From the NCBI GenBank assembly GCA_965205925.1, contig OZ242183.1:434001-498000 (forward strand): 64,000 bases of DNA, given 5' to 3'. Source of the stretch: CAYRJD01 sp965205925 (GTDB lineage Bacteria; Actinomycetota; Acidimicrobiia; Acidimicrobiales; Poriferisodalaceae). The notes below the pieces were generated by a model. The model worked only from the letters and a program-made list of their open reading frames with translations, was not told the DNA's origin and made no database searches. The translations under genes were made by a program, and so were the position numbers. This document shows, piece after piece, positions 16,751-24,952 of the stretch; position 1 is the first letter of the stretch, and every line of letters begins with the position of its first letter.

Positions 16751-17998
16751 CTAATTAACGATGCTGCGAAAAACGCTCGCATGGGTCGTGGTTTCTAACT
16801 CATCACCGACCGTTGGCTGTGCGCGCACGACGGTGCCGTCACTGGTGTTACGAGTGATAGAGAAGCCACGCTCGAGCACACGCTTGGGATCGTGTGATTT
16901 CACGAGAGCGGCGTGGTTATCTAAAACCGTGTGCGCTGTTCTGATCTGCTGTTTGGCGAAGCGGCTTAGTTGAGACACAGCATGATCAATCGAACTGCTG
17001 GCACGCTCTAACGGTTTAGTGGCCAGAATGCTCAATGAGCGCGAGTAGTTACTCAACGAAACTCTTGCACCATGAACTGCAGCAGTGCTGCGCCGCGCGA
17101 GCGTCTGAGCTGACGTGTTCAGGTCAGCTTCGAAATCGCTCACCATCTCAACTAACCCTGCTGCGCAGGCGGTGGGTGTCTTGAAAGAAGTGTGAGCCAC
17201 TTTGTCGACAATGGACTCGTCGATTTCGTGTCCGATGCCCACAACTATGGGCAGCGTGCAGTTTGCTACCGACCTAGCTACCAGCTCGGTGTCGAACGTC
17301 AACAGATCGTTGCGGTCGCCGCCGCCTCGCACCATTGCGATCACGTCTAGGCCTCCTCTTGGTTGGGTGTATCGCTCCAGAGTTGCCATTGCTGAAACCA
17401 AACTTTGTGGCGCCTGATCGCCTTGCACTCTCGTATCACACAGCACAACCTCGAAGGCGTAACCGCTGATGTTGATCTCGTCTAAGAAATCTGCACAAGC
17501 TGCACTGTCAGCCGAGGTAATCAGACCGATCCGCAGTGGCACGGCCGGAAGTACCAGTCGGCTGTTCTTATCCAGTAGTCCTTCAGCTTGCAACGATTTC
17601 AGTAGTGCTGCCCGATCTTTCTCAAGCTGCCCAAGCGTGAAATTCGGGTCGATAGCGCTCATGTAAAGCTGCGTTTTTGACTGTGCTGGGTAGTAGCCAA
17701 CTCGACCACCGATACGGATCTCCATGCCGTCTTGAAGACTTAGGTTTGCGGCAGCTAGCTCACCAGCGATGTTTCGTTGTGAGCCAGCAAACAGTGCAAC
17801 GGGAATCTTTGCTGCGGAACGATCCGCCGAAGCGCCCTGCTCCACGAGAGTGAAATATGTGTGACCGCTAGCAGCGTGAAAGTGGTAGCTGGTTATTTCA
17901 CCGCGCACCCAGACGACATCTGGAAAGCAGCTGTTTAAGACCTCTTTTATGGCCTCGCTCAGATCCTTGACACTCCAAGTGCTGTCTTGCGAGTTCAT
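16751..17998 (-). CDS. xseA: Exodeoxyribonuclease VII large subunit
   Basis: Catalytic subunit of exonuclease VII, 415 residues. An OB-fold sits at about residues 8-110 (VWVRGEITSYHFHAASGHTYF), followed by the nuclease domain with RIGLITSADSAACADFL near 155, MVRGGGDRNDLLTFD near 225 and VGIGHEIDESIVDKVAH near 255. The C-terminal half is helical and ends in RGFSITRNTSDGTVV. Pairs with xseB directly downstream. Confidence 0.95.
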   Translation of the reverse strand: MNSQDSTWSVKDLSEAIKEVLNSCFPDVVWVRGEITSYHFHAASGHTYFTLVEQGASADRSAAKIPVALFAGSQRNIAGELAAANLSLQDGMEIRIGGRVGYYPAQSKTQLYMSAIDPNFTLGQLEKDRAALLKSLQAEGLLDKNSRLVLPAVPLRIGLITSADSAACADFLDEINISGYAFEVVLCDTRVQGDQAPQSLVSAMATLERYTQPRGGLDVIAMVRGGGDRNDLLTFDTELVARSVANCTLPIVVGIGHEIDESIVDKVAHTSFKTPTACAAGLVEMVSDFEADLNTSAQTLARRSTAAVHGARVSLSNYSRSLSILATKPLERASSSIDHAVSQLSRFAKQQIRTAHTVLDNHAALVKSHDPKRVLERGFSITRNTSDGTVVRAQPTVGDELETTTHASVFRSIVN

Positions 17999-18059
17999 GA
18001 GGCCAAGCTACGGCACAGGCGCGGCATTTTCTGCCGCTTTGCCTAGCTACCCTGCCGTT

Positions 18060-18146
18060 GGAAGGTTGCCAGAGCGGACGAATGGGACGGTCTCGAAAAC
18101 CGTTGTGGCTCTCGGGTCACCGTGGGTTCGAATCCCACACCTTCCG
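18060..18146 (+). tRNA. tRNA-Ser (anticodon CGA)
   Basis: Class II tRNA of 87 bases. The acceptor GGAAGGT pairs with ACCTTCC, discriminator G at 18146. The anticodon stem is ACGGT/ACCGT with loop CTCGAAA giving CGA, followed by a long variable arm (TGGCTCTCGGGTCA region) and a T-arm GTGGGTTCGAATCCCAC. No CCA is encoded. Convergent with tadA. Confidence 0.96.
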
Positions 18147-18176
18147 CACGATAAATCCAACGGCTAAGCGCACTGG

Positions 18177-18632
18177 TTACCTGTGGTTCGCAAAGAATGC
18201 CCGCAGCAGTTCGCCGCATTCTTCTTGCTTGACTCCGCTTGTTAGTTCGCATTGGTGGTTTAGCCGCGGATCAACCAGCACGTTGTAAAGCGTTCCAGCC
18301 GCGCCTGCCTTCGGGTCAAAAGCACCGAACACCACGCGCTTCACTCTTGAAAACACTGCTGCTCCAGCGCACATAGGACAGGGCTCCAGCGTGGTTACCA
18401 GGGTCGTGTCATCAAGGTGCCAGGTGTCGAGAATTTTAGCGGCATCGCGCAGCGCTAAAACTTCTGCATGGGCGGTGGGATCACCGGTTTGACGCCGCTC
18501 GTTGTGGCGGGCAGCCAGCACGCGGTCGCCCAACAGCACTACCGACCCCACCGGTACATTGCCGATTTCCGATGCCAAACGAGCTTGCGCCAATGCGAGA
18601 TCCATGGCTTCGTTGACATCCAGTTTTTTCAC
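18177..18632 (-). CDS. tadA: tRNA adenosine-34 deaminase
   Basis: Zinc deaminase that converts A34 to inosine in tRNA-Arg(ACG). Zinc and proton-transfer residues are in PTAHAEVLAL and EPCPMCAGAA; GNVPVGSVVL precedes them, as in the family. The chosen start is GTG at 18632 (151 residues), one base after the mature 3' end of tRNA-Ser on the same strand. ATG at 18605 is the alternative (142 residues). The longer open frame to 18887 reads straight through the tRNA and is not accepted. Neither start has a Shine-Dalgarno sequence, so the mRNA made by tRNA processing may be leaderless. Confidence 0.92.
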   Translation of the reverse strand: MKKLDVNEAMDLALAQARLASEIGNVPVGSVVLLGDRVLAARHNERRQTGDPTAHAEVLALRDAAKILDTWHLDDTTLVTTLEPCPMCAGAAVFSRVKRVVFGAFDPKAGAAGTLYNVLVDPRLNHQCELTSGVKQEECGELLRAFFANHR

Positions 18633-18633
18633 G

Positions 18634-18722
18634 CGGAGAGTGTGGGATTCGAACCCACGGAGGTCTTTGACAACCTCACACGCTTTCCAAGCGAGCCCAT
18701 TCGTCCACTCTGGCAACTCTCC
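18634..18722 (-). tRNA. tRNA-Ser (anticodon GGA)
   Basis: Class II tRNA of 89 bases on the minus strand. The acceptor GGAGAGT pairs with ACTCTCC, discriminator G at 18634, no encoded CCA. The anticodon loop TTGGAAA gives GGA. The anticodon stem CTCGC/GCGTG contains a U28-U42 mismatch. The T-arm is GTGGGTTCGAATCCCAC. It lies between the SRP RNA and tadA, and all three are co-oriented. Confidence 0.95.
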
Positions 18723-18727
18723 GTATT

Positions 18728-18760
18728 TTCCACCAATGTCTTCCACCAATGTCTTCCACC
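18728..18760. repeat. 13-bp tandem repeat, 2.5 copies, between SRP RNA and tRNA-Ser
   Basis: TTCCACCAATGTC occurs at 18728-18740 and 18741-18753, followed by the partial copy TTCCACC. It fills most of the spacer between the tRNA-Ser 5' end and the SRP RNA 3' end. Probably slippage; no function is evident. Confidence 0.7.
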
Positions 18761-18783
18761 GAATTCCGTCTATCGCCCCACGA

Positions 18784-18885
18784 GGCGGCCAGGTGATCTG
18801 CGGCACACGACGAGTTCTACTGAGAGCTGCTGCCTTCCGGCCCTGACTCGATTCGCAGGTCGCCGTTGCACAGGACCCGACCGCC
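18784..18885 (-). ncRNA. ffs: Signal recognition particle RNA, small bacterial type
   Basis: RNA component of the signal recognition particle. On the minus strand the universally conserved domain IV motif reads CAGGGCCGGAAGGCAGCAGC, containing the Ffh-binding GGAAGGCAGCAG core. Upstream is GGTCCTGTGCAACGG, also typical of actinobacterial SRP RNA. The ends are placed from a 7-bp closing helix GGCGGTC / GGCCGCC and may be longer by a few bases. It lies next to dnaX (divergent) and upstream of tRNA-Ser and tadA, a common SRP RNA neighbourhood. Confidence 0.92.
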
Positions 18886-18955
18886 ACGAAGGGCGACCAC
18901 GACCGCAGCGTAACGACTGCCCCAATGTCCGACCCATCACTAAGATCACGACTGA

Positions 18956-20704
18956 ATGACCTACCAATCGCTCTACCGCCGATTTAGGCCGCAACGATTC
19001 GAAGAGATCATTGGGCAAGAGCACTTGGTGCGTGCGCTCCGAAACGCTGTCGTTGAAGACCGTGTTGGGCACGCCTACTTGCTTAGCGGTCCGCGTGGTA
19101 CAGGAAAAACATCCACCGCTCGGATCCTTGCGAAAGCACTCAACTGCGATCGTCTAGGAGAAGACGGTGAACCCTGCGGAGAATGTGACCGCTGCGTCTC
19201 AGTCGCAGACGGCTCTTCATTAGAGCTCATAGAGATGGACGCGGCATCGCATAGCTCAGTCAACGACATGCGAGATCTGGTTGCTACCGCCGCATTAGGA
19301 GGCGCGGGCCGCCGCAAGGTGTACCTGCTCGACGAGGTCCACATGTTGAGCACAGCAGCCGCAAACGCTCTGCTCAAAACTTTGGAAGAGCCACCCGCAC
19401 ACGTGGTTTTTATCTTGGCGACTACTGATCCGCAAAAGGTGCTCCCCACCATCCGCAGCCGGACGCAGCACATTGAGCTCACGCTGGTGGGCGCTAGCGA
19501 GTTAGCCGAGCATTTACGCAGTGTCGCCAAGCTGGCAGATATTGAGCTAACCGACAGCACCGTTGACTACTTGGTTGAACGCGGCGCAGGATCTGTGCGC
19601 GACGCACTATCGGCGCTAGATCAGATAGCTACCGCTGGCGGTATACCTAGCGACCGTACAGAAGCAACGCAATTGGTGAGTGCCTTAGCGAGCGGAGACT
19701 TGGTTGCTGCGTTAGGTGCGATTGCGAATGCCGTAGTTGCGGGCGCAGACCCGCGCGACCTCACGGAACGGACAGCACGACGGCTGCGAGACATGTTCTT
19801 GATCGCGAACCAGGTTGAGCTAGTTCAAACATCTGACGAGCAGGTGGCCTCTAATCGTGAGCTGGCCGACCAGATGGGTGTTCGACTCATCGTGCGAGCG
19901 TTGGAGCTGCTTGGCGTGGCACTGGCGCAAATGCCGCAGTCAACTGATCGCAGACTGACCTTGGAAGCAGCGATAGTGCAGTTGCTGGCTGATGCTGCGC
20001 CCCCACCACTCGCCGCACAGCCACCGAAACCAGCTCAGGAAGCTACCGATGCTCCTGGCGCCGCTTCCAGCGACACAGCCGTTGATGCGCCTAGCACCGC
20101 TACGTCAAACAGCACGAATGACGCGACGGAGTCCAGTTCTGTGGATATCGGCCCAGTTCGAGCAGCGGGCTCGCGATCGAAAACCTTGAACCCGACAAGA
20201 TCCAACACGGAAATAGCCGCGGCTAAGCAAGGTCTGGCGAGCGCGCGTGAGGCTCTGAATAAACCGCTCGATGCAACCGCGACAGAAACCTCTGCAAATA
20301 CTTTGACTGCCTCACAAATCAACGAACGTTGGTCAGAAGTAGTTGAAGCCATTCAACCACCAGGTACGCGTGGTTTCTTTGCGCAAGCAACCGTCAACCA
20401 GGTTGAGAACGACAGCGTGTCGTTGCAGCTACCGCCCGGCGTGCCGACTGATCAGGCCCAACAGCGGCTTGGAAGCGTGTCGCAAGCACTGACTGATGTT
20501 TTCAGCCGCCAGCTAACCGCTCAACTGGACGACTTGCCTGACAACCAAGACGCCGCCCAACCCCAGCGCGCCCAGCCGCATGTAACACGAGCTGTTGCTT
20601 CGCCACCGCTTAGCCGAAGCCTGGCAAAAGGCACCAGCGCGATCGAACAACAAGCCGTTCGCATGGTTCTTGACACTTTCCCAGGATCACGCATAGTCAT
20701 ATAA
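18956..20704 (+). CDS. dnaX: DNA polymerase III gamma/tau subunit
   Basis: Clamp-loader ATPase of 582 residues. Walker A is GPRGTGKTST near residue 45, the zinc module is CGECDRC near 72, Walker B is LLDEVHML near 125 and sensor 1 is FILATTDPQK near 155. After residue 350 the sequence is Ala/Thr/Ser-rich, then a C-terminal domain from about 440 (QINERWSEVVEAI) that may be the tau part contacting the polymerase. The start ATG (MTYQSLYRRFRP) is standard. Divergent from SRP RNA; recR follows after 59 bases. Confidence 0.96.
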   Translation: MTYQSLYRRFRPQRFEEIIGQEHLVRALRNAVVEDRVGHAYLLSGPRGTGKTSTARILAKALNCDRLGEDGEPCGECDRCVSVADGSSLELIEMDAASHSSVNDMRDLVATAALGGAGRRKVYLLDEVHMLSTAAANALLKTLEEPPAHVVFILATTDPQKVLPTIRSRTQHIELTLVGASELAEHLRSVAKLADIELTDSTVDYLVERGAGSVRDALSALDQIATAGGIPSDRTEATQLVSALASGDLVAALGAIANAVVAGADPRDLTERTARRLRDMFLIANQVELVQTSDEQVASNRELADQMGVRLIVRALELLGVALAQMPQSTDRRLTLEAAIVQLLADAAPPPLAAQPPKPAQEATDAPGAASSDTAVDAPSTATSNSTNDATESSSVDIGPVRAAGSRSKTLNPTRSNTEIAAAKQGLASAREALNKPLDATATETSANTLTASQINERWSEVVEAIQPPGTRGFFAQATVNQVENDSVSLQLPPGVPTDQAQQRLGSVSQALTDVFSRQLTAQLDDLPDNQDAAQPQRAQPHVTRAVASPPLSRSLAKGTSAIEQQAVRMVLDTFPGSRIVI

Positions 20705-20727
20705 CTCCAAGTCCGCCCGCATGGTCA

Positions 20728-20751
20728 AGACGGACATAAAGACGGACATAA
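20728..20751. repeat. 12-bp tandem duplication between dnaX and recR
   Basis: AGACGGACATAA occurs twice in a row (20728-20739, 20740-20751) in the short dnaX-recR spacer, ending 12 bases before the recR ATG. It is one of several short tandem duplications in this window. Confidence 0.7.
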
Positions 20752-20763
20752 AGTCAAGACGAC

Positions 20764-21354
20764 ATGTACGACGGACCGATTCAGGATCTAATCGACGAGT
20801 TAGGTCGTATGCCGGGAATCGGACCAACGAGCGCTCAGCGAATCGCGTTTCACCTACTTAATGCTCCGCGTTCAGAAGCCGACCGGCTAACCGAAGCCAT
20901 TACAAACGCAAAGGACCGGATTGGGCGATGCCGGACCTGCTGGAATATTTCCGAATCAGATCCATGCCGCCTTTGCTCTGATTTAAGCCGTCAAACAGGC
21001 GTGCTCTGCGTAGTTGAAGAACCTAAAGATGTTGTGGCACTTAACAGAGCCGGGTTTTCCGGCCGTTACCACGTGTTGGGTGGTGCTTTAAGTCCGACAT
21101 CGGGGATTGGTGCTGAGCAGCTGCGATTTCGTGAGCTACTAGCTCGCATTGATCCAGAACAAGTCAAAGAGTTGATTGTGTGCACTAATCCAAACATTGA
21201 AGGAGACATAACCGCCTTGTTCTTAGCGCGTCAAATGGAGCCACTTGGACTAAAGGTGACTCGCCTTGCTAGTGGCCTACCGGTAGGCAGCGACTTGGAA
21301 CACGCAGACGAACAAACCCTCGAAAACGCTTTAAAACATCGCCAAACGCTGTAG
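20764..21354 (+). CDS. recR: Recombination mediator protein RecR
   Basis: Part of the RecFOR gap-repair pathway, 196 residues. The HhH motif is LGRMPGIGPTSAQRIAFHLL near residue 11, the four-Cys zinc finger is CRTCWN...CRLC near 57-72, and the Toprim domain follows (VEEPKDVVALNRAG near 85, TNPNIEGDITALFLAR near 140, RLASGLPVGSDLEHAD near 168). It follows dnaX as in many bacteria. Confidence 0.97.
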   Translation: MYDGPIQDLIDELGRMPGIGPTSAQRIAFHLLNAPRSEADRLTEAITNAKDRIGRCRTCWNISESDPCRLCSDLSRQTGVLCVVEEPKDVVALNRAGFSGRYHVLGGALSPTSGIGAEQLRFRELLARIDPEQVKELIVCTNPNIEGDITALFLARQMEPLGLKVTRLASGLPVGSDLEHADEQTLENALKHRQTL

Positions 21355-21473
21355 CCCTGCTGGCTTCGCCGACTAAGGGGTTCGCTGACAAGAAATTACC
21401 AACGACAACGCACGGTGTTGGTAGTGAGATGGGCTAGCGCGCAACAAAAACCTGCCAAATAAAGGGGTAAGCC

Positions 21474-21899
21474 GTGTCTGCATCTATCAAACCAAAGCCC
21501 AAGAGTGACTCCAAAAGACCAATCACCATCCATCTACCTGAAGCCGACTCTCCTAGCCACGTCCACAACCGCACAGACGCCTGGCGTCTCACACGGTCGG
21601 TAAAAGCACCAGGCGCGGAAATAATCGCAGTGCTGGCTGGTGATGAGCACGTGTTGAAGGCATTTGCATCTGGCCGAGCCGAGCTAGTGCAAGCCATGAT
21701 CGAAGATGCCTACCCGTTTGTGTGCTTGATAGATCTTTTGGAATCCAATTCGGTATGGGTGTTCACGCATCACGATGCTTGCGATGCGGTGCGCCGCTCA
21801 ATACGAAAGTCGTTAGCTGACCGTAGCGGTCTGGTCTTGTTAGATGTGAGCGAGACACTAAGCCCGTTAGCTTTCGCTACTGATGGAGCGCATTCTTGA
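21474..21899 (+). CDS. Hypothetical protein upstream of ccr
   Basis: Unrecognised protein of 141 residues with a GTG start preceded by AAAGGGG about 7 bases upstream. The first 20 residues are basic and Lys/Pro-rich; the rest looks like a compact soluble alpha/beta domain (IIAVLAGDEHVLKAF near 50, AMIEDAYPFVCLIDLLE near 75, SVWVFTHHDACDAV near 92). No membrane segment or metal motif is clear. Its end overlaps the crotonyl-CoA carboxylase/reductase start by 17 bases, which argues that it is translated and coupled to that enzyme. Confidence 0.6.
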   Translation: MSASIKPKPKSDSKRPITIHLPEADSPSHVHNRTDAWRLTRSVKAPGAEIIAVLAGDEHVLKAFASGRAELVQAMIEDAYPFVCLIDLLESNSVWVFTHHDACDAVRRSIRKSLADRSGLVLLDVSETLSPLAFATDGAHS

Positions 21900-23259
21900 G
21901 GCAATAAATGCTGGTGTCGATGGCACGGAAATTGCAGCGCTACCGATCCCGGATCACTACCGGGCGGCTTATGTGCTGCGCAACGAGCAAACAATGTTCG
22001 AAGGAACTCCTTCCGCCGACAAAGATCCGCGCAAGGCAATCCACGTCGCAGAGGTACCCACTCCCGAGCTAGCACCCGACGAGGTTTACCTAGCGGTAAT
22101 GGCCAGCGCAATCAACTTCAACACGGTTTGGTCGTCAATTTTTGAGCCGCTACCAACGTTTGGGTTTCTTGATCGGCTCGGGCGAGAGAGCCGCTGGGGA
22201 GCACGTCATGCGCTCGATCATCATGTTCTGGGCTCAGACGCTTCAGGCGTGGTTCTGCAATGTGGTACAGCGGTACGCAACTGGCGTCCGGGCGACCGCG
22301 TTGTGGTGCACTGCAACTATGTTGACGATCAAGACCCAGCCGCACACGAAGACTCGATGATGGCCTCAAACCAGCGAATCTGGGGATTCGAAAGCAACTT
22401 CGGTGGCTTAGCTGAACTATCAATAGTGAAGGCCAACCAGCTAATGCCCAAACCTTCCCACCTCAGCTGGGAAGAATCGGCCGTCAACGCTTTGTGCGCT
22501 TCCACCTCATATCGCATGTTGGTAGGCGATAATGCAGCACGCATGAAACAAGGCGACTCGGTGCTTATCTGGGGAGCCACAGGCGGGTTAGGTGGTTATG
22601 CCTGTCAGCTAGTGCGCAACGGCGGCGGGACACCCATTGGCATCGTGAGTTCGCAAGACAAGGTCGATTTGCTACACGAGCTGGGTGTCGAACATGTGAT
22701 CAACCGCAATGCCGAGAGCTACCAGTTTTGGAAAGATTCAACCAGTCAAGATGAGAGCGAATGGCGACGCTTCGGCAAAAAGGTTCGATCCCAAATCGGT
22801 GAAGACCCGGACATAGTGTTTGAACACCCTGGCCGTTCCACGATGGGCGCCTCGGTGTTCGTTGCGAAACGCGGGGGCAAGATTGTTACCTGCGCAGCAA
22901 CTTCTGGCTACATGATCGAATACGACAATCGACACCTATGGATGAAACTCAAGCAAATCGTGTCAAGCCACTTTGCAAACTACGCCGAGGCGTGGGGGAT
23001 GAATCAACTCATCGACCAAGGACGCATTCATCCGATCCTGTCAGAGGTTTATGACCTGGCCGACGTGGGTGAGGCGGCTCTGGCGGTGCACAAGAATCTG
23101 CACGAAGGAAAGTTGGGAGTGTTGTGCCTAGCCGACGGTGAGGGACAGGGCATTACCGATCTCGAAAAGCGTGAGCGAATTGGACCCGACAAAATAACGC
23201 TCTTCGCCCGGCACACGGCTGCACTTAAACAAGCGGCAGAGAATGCCAAACAGGACTAA
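21883..23259 (+). CDS. ccr: Crotonyl-CoA carboxylase/reductase
   Basis: NADPH-dependent medium-chain dehydrogenase of 458 residues that carboxylates crotonyl-CoA reductively to ethylmalonyl-CoA, the key step of the ethylmalonyl-CoA pathway; some relatives supply polyketide extender units. Family features are LPIPDHYRAAYV near residue 21, SDASGVVLQCG near 118, WGFESNFGGLAE near 167, the nucleotide loop IWGATGGLGGYACQLV near 230 and FEHPGRSTMGASVFV near 315. The epimerase gene follows after 39 bases. The distant mutase at 47.4 kb is of the matching ethylmalonyl-CoA type. Confidence 0.93.
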   Translation: MERILEAINAGVDGTEIAALPIPDHYRAAYVLRNEQTMFEGTPSADKDPRKAIHVAEVPTPELAPDEVYLAVMASAINFNTVWSSIFEPLPTFGFLDRLGRESRWGARHALDHHVLGSDASGVVLQCGTAVRNWRPGDRVVVHCNYVDDQDPAAHEDSMMASNQRIWGFESNFGGLAELSIVKANQLMPKPSHLSWEESAVNALCASTSYRMLVGDNAARMKQGDSVLIWGATGGLGGYACQLVRNGGGTPIGIVSSQDKVDLLHELGVEHVINRNAESYQFWKDSTSQDESEWRRFGKKVRSQIGEDPDIVFEHPGRSTMGASVFVAKRGGKIVTCAATSGYMIEYDNRHLWMKLKQIVSSHFANYAEAWGMNQLIDQGRIHPILSEVYDLADVGEAALAVHKNLHEGKLGVLCLADGEGQGITDLEKRERIGPDKITLFARHTAALKQAAENAKQD

Positions 23260-23298
23260 TCAAGACCAATAGGGCTCTGCGTAATAAGATCCTGACCG

Positions 23299-23700
23299 AT
23301 GCTTCTGACCGAGATTGACCACGTGGCGATCGCAGTTCACAACCTCGACGAAGCTGTGGCCTACTACGAAAAAGCGTTCAACGCAAAGGTTGCTCATCGC
23401 GAAATCGTTGAAAATGACGGGGTGGAAGAGGCACTGCTAGCGGTAGCTGAAAGCTTCATACAGTTACTAACCCCTACGCGTGATGATTCGCCGATTGCCA
23501 AATATCTCAGTAAAAGCGGTGAGGGACTGCACCACGTCGGCTATCGAGTGGATGATTGCGCGGTAGCGCTTGCTGCAATGGTTGCTGCGGGCGCAACTCC
23601 TATTGATGCCGCGCCGCGACTTGGCTCACGTAATACGACCGTAGCGTTCGTGCATCCAAAAGGTAACCTCGGCACGCTCATTGAGCTAGTCCAGGCTTAG
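23299..23700 (+). CDS. mce: Methylmalonyl-CoA / ethylmalonyl-CoA epimerase
   Basis: VOC-fold epimerase of 133 residues. The start LTEIDHVAIAVHNLDEAVAYYE and the segments VAESFIQLLTP, GEGLHHVGYRV and HPKGNLGTLIELVQ are the family pattern, with metal ligands His9, Gln near 57, His near 79 and Glu near 130. It interconverts 2R and 2S forms of methylmalonyl- or ethylmalonyl-CoA, so it links the neighbouring carboxylase/reductase to the B12 mutase. Confidence 0.94.
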   Translation: MLLTEIDHVAIAVHNLDEAVAYYEKAFNAKVAHREIVENDGVEEALLAVAESFIQLLTPTRDDSPIAKYLSKSGEGLHHVGYRVDDCAVALAAMVAAGATPIDAAPRLGSRNTTVAFVHPKGNLGTLIELVQA

Positions 23701-23717
23701 CTAGTCGTTTAGCCTGG
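23691..23717 (+). terminator. Possible hairpin after mce
   Basis: CCAGGCT (23691-23697) pairs with AGCCTGG (23711-23717) around a 13-base loop that includes the mce stop codon. Only a few scattered Ts follow, so termination before the importer operon is uncertain. Confidence 0.35.
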
Positions 23718-23782
23718 CTGAGCGCTTGTTGCTGAATTATTGCGATAACCGCGTAAACCCAGATCCATTGAAAGGTTCATAA

Positions 23783-24901
23783 ATGAAAAAGCTTGTTGGC
23801 AAGGATCAAACACATCGTCGCCGGTCACCCCTCTTAGCGTTGTTTGCTGTTTTGCTGGCAGTCGCGTTGATTGGCGCGGCATGCGGTAGCGATGACAGCG
23901 ACGCGGACGAGACGGTCGAACCCGCTAACGGCGGCACGGAGACTGAGGAGCCGGCTGCTCCCAGGTTTGTAATAGGCCTGGTTACCGACACTGGCAGGGT
24001 TGATGACAAAAGCTTCAACCAATCTGCTTGGGAAGGTGTAGAAGAGGGAGCTGACGGCCTAGCCGACGAAGGCGTAGACGTTGATTTTTCGTATATAGAG
24101 ACAGTTGCCGCTAAGGATTACGAAAGCAACATTGGCCTGTTTTTGGAAGACGGAGTTGACGTTCTTGTAACCGTTGGCTTCGGATTGGCCGAAGCGACCT
24201 TTACCGCTGCGCAAGAAAACCCCGACGTTTTGTTTATCGGCGTTGACCAATTTCTTGCTGATGCTTCGCTTCCCAATTTGGCTGGCCTGATCTTTGAGGA
24301 AGCCAAGTCTGGTTTCCTAGCTGGATCGCTTGCAGGACTTCTAACGCAGACCGACAAGGTCGGAGCCGTGCTAGGTACCGACCTGGTGCCACCGGTCGTG
24401 GCCTTCAAGGAAGGCTGGGAAAATGGTGCTCGTTATACCAACCCGGATGTAGAGGTGATCTCTACGTATCACCCCGGTGGGCTTGACACCGCTTTCAACG
24501 ATCCGGAATGGGGCGCAACAACCGCACGTCAAGCGCTTGATCAAGGCGCAGACATCATTTTCGGAGCAGGTGGAAACACCGGCAATGGCGCTCTCATCGA
24601 GGTTGCCAGCGAGGAGGGTGCGCTTTGCGTCGGCGTTGATACCGACCAGTGGCTAACTCTGCCGGAGGCGCAACCATGTCTTGTGACTAGCGCTCAAAAG
24701 TTGATTACTCCAGGCGTAACCGATCTCATTTGGAGCGCATATGACGACGCTTTCCCGGCGGGTAACTACGTGGGTGAAGTTGGACTCTCAGCGTTTTATG
24801 ACTTTGACGATCTCGTAACCGCCGAAATTCGTGCAACGTTGGGCGAAGTTGAGGATGGCTTAGCAGACGGCAGCATTAGTACTGGTTATCCGATCAGCTA
24901 G
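23783..24901 (+). CDS. BMP-family nucleoside-binding lipoprotein
   Basis: Substrate-binding protein of 372 residues for an ABC importer of the BmpA/Med/PnrA family, whose characterised members bind purine nucleosides. A lipoprotein signal is present: basic N-terminus, hydrophobic stretch, then lipobox IGAACG with Cys34. Asp/Glu-rich linker at 36-56. The mature domain has GRVDDKSFNQSAWEGV near 72, a BMP hallmark, and GAGGNTGNGALIEVA near 260. AAAGG precedes the ATG. First of four importer genes. Confidence 0.93.
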   Translation: MKKLVGKDQTHRRRSPLLALFAVLLAVALIGAACGSDDSDADETVEPANGGTETEEPAAPRFVIGLVTDTGRVDDKSFNQSAWEGVEEGADGLADEGVDVDFSYIETVAAKDYESNIGLFLEDGVDVLVTVGFGLAEATFTAAQENPDVLFIGVDQFLADASLPNLAGLIFEEAKSGFLAGSLAGLLTQTDKVGAVLGTDLVPPVVAFKEGWENGARYTNPDVEVISTYHPGGLDTAFNDPEWGATTARQALDQGADIIFGAGGNTGNGALIEVASEEGALCVGVDTDQWLTLPEAQPCLVTSAQKLITPGVTDLIWSAYDDAFPAGNYVGEVGLSAFYDFDDLVTAEIRATLGEVEDGLADGSISTGYPIS

Positions 24902-24952
24902 CTGAACTAACGGCAAGCCCAACCAAGCGGCCACTAACTGTGGCACGCTTGC

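Noticed and set aside
18177..18887. 236-residue tadA reading from 18887
   Set aside because: The extra N-terminal part translates tRNA-Ser and SRP RNA sequence; TadA homology starts only after the tRNA.
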